A DNA stretch of 7,709 nucleotides from Anaerolineales bacterium UBA2317. Lineage in GTDB: Bacteria > Chloroflexota > Anaerolineae > Anaerolineales > Villigracilaceae. Position numbers and translations under genes: made by a program. Under the pieces are notes generated by a model, which saw only the letters and a list, made by a program, of their open reading frames with translations, was not told the origin of the DNA and did no database searches. This document shows, piece by piece, positions 4,636 to 7,709 of the stretch. Positions within the stretch are counted from its first letter, which is position 1. The number at the start of each line of letters is the position of its first letter. The DNA is taken from positions 29,657 to 37,365 of the forward strand of contig DDVH01000041.1 in the NCBI GenBank assembly GCA_002345215.1, given 5' to 3'.

Positions 4636-6717
4636 ATGCCTCCAGAAAAAATTGGACGTTACGAAATCAAATCCGAATTAGGACGTGGCGGTTTTGCTAC
4701 GGTTTACCTTGCTTACGATCCGCGCTTTGAACGCGAAGTAGCGATTAAGTTTTTACCACCCGAACTGATTCACGCCGACCCACAATTCCGTGCCCGTTTT
4801 GAACGTGAAACAAAAATCATTGCGAAATTAGAACATCCAGCCATTGTGCCAGTCTATGATGTGGGAGAAGAAAACCATCAGCCATATTTTGTCATGCGTC
4901 ATATGGGCGGTGGCTCACTCTCAGACAAAATAAAAACCAAAACGTTTACCATTCAAGAAGCTGTTAAATTACTGGAGCAAATTGCACCGGGTTTAGACGA
5001 AGCACACTCTAAAGACATTGTTCATCGAGATTTAAAACCCGCCAATATTTTATTCACGAGCACAGGTTTGCCTCTCATTTCTGATTTTGGGATTGCAAAA
5101 TTTTCACAAGGTGAAGGCAGTAACGTCACAGGTAGTGCCATTATCGGTACGCCTGCATATATGGCACCTGAACAAGCCTCCGGTGAAGGCGTGGATGGAC
5201 GCACCGATATTTATGCACTCGGCGTCATCTTATATGAAATGGTGACAGGCAAACAACCTTATCAAGCCGATACACCTTTGGGCTTGGCAATTAAACACGT
5301 CACTGAACCTGTGCCGCGTATTTTAGAAGCGAATCCAAATTTGCCAGTGTGGATGGAAAAAGTCATATCTACTGCGATGGCAAAAGATAAAGATGACCGC
5401 TTCTCGACTGCGGTCGAACTGGTCGAAACTATCAAAGCGTTTCTTCGGGGAGAATCTCCGCCGGAGCGACAATCACCTGCTACATTAAAGGTTTCACCTT
5501 ATAACAAAACGACTCTTTCAAAGAAGCCACTTGAGTCTACACAGCCTGTCCAAAAGAAGAGAAGTGTATTACCTATACTTTTCATTGTAGGTTTGTTGGG
5601 AGTCATCTTTTTAGGCGGTGGATACTTTGTACTCAGCAGTGGCATGTTGACATCCAATAACGAAGCGACGATTCCGTCACCGACCACTGCATCACAAGTT
5701 GAATCTCCTGTGCCGATAATTATCGAAGTCACTGCCACACCTGCTGAAGATGGTGAAGTATCTGCAACAGCTGAACCAACACAAGCAACTTCATCATTGC
5801 CTGTGATTGGTGGCGCCGACAAAATTGCGTTTGTGAAGAGTGGTGATATTTGGATCATGAATGTAGATGGCTCTGAATTGCAAGCCGTCACGAATGATGG
5901 TGTGCCAAAATTTAATTTGCAATGGCTACCAGATGGCAACACCATTCTTTACATGACCGGCAAAACAGTCAAAACAGTTGATATTGAAACGTTGCGCGAA
6001 GAAGTGATTATGAGTTATCAATCGGCTGAATTTTTTGATTCATTTCAAGTTTCGCCCGATGGCACACAAGCCGCGTTTGCAATCAACCGTGAATTATTTG
6101 TAGTGCAGTATGATGTTGCAAAGTTAGTCACAGTGACAAACCGAAATCATTTATTGGAATTGGATGGTTGTATTTTTTACAACGAATTGGCAGTGACAGG
6201 CGCGTTATGGTCTGACGATGGCGCACGCTTGGCGATTAAATATCTTGCCAACAAAGACAGTGTGCGTGTGGATACGATTCGCATCATTGATATTTCGCAA
6301 TGCGATAAATCTGAACCGATTCGTTTGGATGAATTTCCGCTTGGGCGTTTTGCTTTCAATGATGTCATTGAAAATTTTTCATGGGATGGCGATTTGCTTT
6401 TCTTTATGAATAGCCCCAAACGCAACGGCGGTTTTGGTGATTTGCTTTTTTACAATTCATTCACGCATAAATTTGAATACTTCGCACCATACGAAGGCAA
6501 TTGTTGTTATCGTGATGCTTCGTTTAGCCCCGATGGTACACATGTTATTTTCGCATTTCAAGATATTCGTTTAGCAACCGAAAGCCCCATCAATTTATAT
6601 TATTTACCTATTGATGCACTTTCAACGCAACGCAAACTCGAACCACTTCCATTACCGGATAAGTTCTTCAACCTGCGTAACGATGCTCCCGTGCCAGCGT
6701 TAAGACCTGCTAAATAA
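4636..6717 (+). CDS. Transmembrane Ser/Thr protein kinase with PD40 beta-propeller ectodomain
   Basis: A 693-residue Hanks-type receptor kinase. The cytoplasmic kinase domain (about 8-270) has every key element: Gly loop GRGGFATV (16-23), ATP-anchoring K38, helix-C Glu E58, HRDLKPAN (130-137) with catalytic D132, DFG (150-152), an activation loop ending GTPAYMAPE (171-179) and a conserved Arg at 255. A basic juxtamembrane stretch (about 288-309) leads into one membrane helix (about 311-334). Outside the cell a Thr/Pro/Ala/Glu-rich linker (about 340-390) leads to a TolB/PD40-type propeller (about 395-690). At least five PD40-like motifs are visible, around 428, 470, 523, 581 and 628 (for example FQVSPDGTQAAFAI). 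There are no PASTA repeats. All four cysteines (C512, C556, C623, C624) are in the ectodomain. The ligand and substrates are unknown. The start ATG gives the usual MPPEKIGRYEI opening; no Shine-Dalgarno is present. The 3' end overlaps pyrD by 8 bp, convergently. Confidence 0.95.
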   Translation: MPPEKIGRYEIKSELGRGGFATVYLAYDPRFEREVAIKFLPPELIHADPQFRARFERETKIIAKLEHPAIVPVYDVGEENHQPYFVMRHMGGGSLSDKIKTKTFTIQEAVKLLEQIAPGLDEAHSKDIVHRDLKPANILFTSTGLPLISDFGIAKFSQGEGSNVTGSAIIGTPAYMAPEQASGEGVDGRTDIYALGVILYEMVTGKQPYQADTPLGLAIKHVTEPVPRILEANPNLPVWMEKVISTAMAKDKDDRFSTAVELVETIKAFLRGESPPERQSPATLKVSPYNKTTLSKKPLESTQPVQKKRSVLPILFIVGLLGVIFLGGGYFVLSSGMLTSNNEATIPSPTTASQVESPVPIIIEVTATPAEDGEVSATAEPTQATSSLPVIGGADKIAFVKSGDIWIMNVDGSELQAVTNDGVPKFNLQWLPDGNTILYMTGKTVKTVDIETLREEVIMSYQSAEFFDSFQVSPDGTQAAFAINRELFVVQYDVAKLVTVTNRNHLLELDGCIFYNELAVTGALWSDDGARLAIKYLANKDSVRVDTIRIIDISQCDKSEPIRLDEFPLGRFAFNDVIENFSWDGDLLFFMNSPKRNGGFGDLLFYNSFTHKFEYFAPYEGNCCYRDASFSPDGTHVIFAFQDIRLATESPINLYYLPIDALSTQRKLEPLPLPDKFFNLRNDAPVPALRPAK

Positions 6718-7709
6718 ATTTCACAATCTTTTTTACCAAACTTGGTCCCGTATAAATCAAACCTGAATAAATTTGAATCAACGTCGCCCCGGCATCGAGG
6801 CGGCGTTTTGCATCATCAGGAGTCATAATTCCGCCGACACTCACAATTGGAATTTTTCCATCGATTCTTTTTACCGTTTGATGAAGAACCGCTTCACTCT
6901 TCGGGGAAAGCGGTTTGCCACTTAGTCCACCTGATTCACTCCTCAGGCTTGATTTGACTCCATCACGCGATACAGTTGTATTCGTGATAATGATTCCATC
7001 CATCTTAGAGTCAATAATCACATCAATCGCATCATTTAATTCTGATTCAGTTAAATCAGGTGCGAGTTTAACGAGAATCGGTAATTTCTTTTCGTATTGT
7101 TTTTCTTCCAATTTTCTTTGCTCATCAATTTGATATAACAAATTTGACAATGCTTCTTTGCCTTGTAAATTTCTCAAACCCACTGTATTTGGCGAACTGA
7201 TGTTAATTGTCAAATAATCTGCATATTCTGAAAGCAATTGCATCAGAGATAAATAATCCAATACGGCTTCTTCATTCGGTGTAGATTTATTCTTTCCGAG
7301 ATTCACGCCTAAAATCAAACCTGAATTTCGCCAACGTGAAAGCAACAAACGAGAAAAAGGAGTCGCTTTTTCAATTGGCTTTAATTTTTTTCGTAAATAA
7401 TCTGCACCATAACCGGGGAATCCCATGCGGTTGATAATGGCTTCGTCTTCAATTAAACGAAATACGCGTGGTTTTGGATTGCCCTCTTGAGGCAATGGAG
7501 TCACTGTTCCAATTTCTACGTGACTAAAACCCAACATATTAAGTCCATTAATCGCGATGCCGTTTTTGTCATATCCCGCCGCTAGACCCACCGGGTTCTT
7601 AAATGTGAATCCAAAAGCTTCGACAGGTTTGGCTTTTGCTTTATAGATTTGTTTTAACAATACATTGGAAAGCGAGAAATTTCCCGTCAACTGTAACAGG
7701 CGTAGAGAA
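6710..7709 (-). CDS. pyrD: Dihydroorotate dehydrogenase (quinone), class 2, 5' end outside window
   Basis: Membrane-associated FMN enzyme that oxidises dihydroorotate to orotate with quinone as acceptor, the fourth step of pyrimidine synthesis. Positions below count from the TTG at 7690. Visible are PVEAFGFTFKNPVGLAAGYDKNG (22-44, FMN site), the RLIEDEAIINRMGFPGYG segment (78-95), NISSPNTVGLRNLQ (164-177) with the class 2 catalytic Ser, VKLAPDL, TNTT, SGGLSGKPLSP, VSVGGI and the C-terminal phosphate-binding IQIYSGLIYTGP. The frame stays open upstream of 7690, reading SLRLLQ, which fits the N-terminal membrane-binding helices of class 2 enzymes, so the true start lies beyond the right edge and about 20 residues are missing. 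The stop is TAG at 6712-6710, inside the end of the kinase gene. No terminator is evident between the two convergent genes. Confidence 0.94.
   Translation of the reverse strand, partial: SLRLLQLTGNFSLSNVLLKQIYKAKAKPVEAFGFTFKNPVGLAAGYDKNGIAINGLNMLGFSHVEIGTVTPLPQEGNPKPRVFRLIEDEAIINRMGFPGYGADYLRKKLKPIEKATPFSRLLLSRWRNSGLILGVNLGKNKSTPNEEAVLDYLSLMQLLSEYADYLTINISSPNTVGLRNLQGKEALSNLLYQIDEQRKLEEKQYEKKLPILVKLAPDLTESELNDAIDVIIDSKMDGIIITNTTVSRDGVKSSLRSESGGLSGKPLSPKSEAVLHQTVKRIDGKIPIVSVGGIMTPDDAKRRLDAGATLIQIYSGLIYTGPSLVKKIVKFI

Noticed and set aside
5499..5945. Minus-strand ORF of 148 codons inside the kinase gene
   Set aside because: It lies antisense to the linker and membrane segment of a clear kinase gene; a shadow of biased codon use.
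7688..7690. TTG at 7690 as the pyrD start
   Set aside because: The reading frame stays open to the window edge, and SLRLLQ upstream fits the class 2 N-terminal helices, so the gene is simply cut by the edge.

Overview
The window is about 43% G+C by eye and holds seven protein genes, a short predicted leader peptide and several intergenic repeats. The best taxonomic guess is an uncultured Anaerolineae-type member of the Chloroflexota. The reasons are the Ser/Thr kinase with a PD40 beta-propeller ectodomain (starting MPPEKIGRYEIKSELGRGG), the 124-residue hypothetical protein of a type I associate with that group, and the intergenic repeat style. This is inference, since no rRNA or other marker gene is present.

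Layout. Minus strand, 1-3825, in order of transcription: a 124-residue hypothetical protein (3825-3451), a PaaG-like enoyl-CoA hydratase/isomerase (3379-2612), a glutamate dehydrogenase (2372-1074) and a glutaryl-CoA dehydrogenase (877 to beyond base 1). Plus strand: a P-loop kinase-like protein (3939-4565) and a transmembrane Ser/Thr protein kinase (4636-6717). Minus strand again: a class 2 dihydroorotate dehydrogenase, pyrD, which converges on the kinase with an 8-bp overlap and loses its start at the right edge. No gap between genes exceeds 300 bases. The gaps are 878-1073, 2373-2611, 3380-3450, 3826-3938 and 4566-4635.

Metabolic theme. The left half suggests amino-acid and acyl-CoA catabolism. 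Glutamate dehydrogenase links glutamate to 2-oxoglutarate, glutaryl-CoA dehydrogenase turns glutaryl-CoA (from lysine, tryptophan or aromatic acids) into crotonyl-CoA, and the crotonase-fold enzyme isomerises or hydrates enoyl-CoAs. The genes appear to be separate transcription units, because terminators follow the hypothetical gene and gdhA and separate promoters are visible.

Most notable points. (1) The gdhA leader has a promoter, a 13-codon Cys-rich ORF (MMTHGQCCNQCAS) starting one base after the predicted +1, and an intrinsic terminator before the gdhA ribosome binding site, which together look like a transcription attenuator. (2) gcdH has a one-base insertion at about position 46; removing it restores the family sequence exactly. 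(3) Three ORFs start within about 0-5 bases of the predicted transcription start and lack a Shine-Dalgarno, suggesting leaderless translation. (4) The terminator of the 124-residue gene has that gene's stop codon in its loop. (5) Heptad-periodic repeats flank the gdhA-gcdH gap in inverted orientation.
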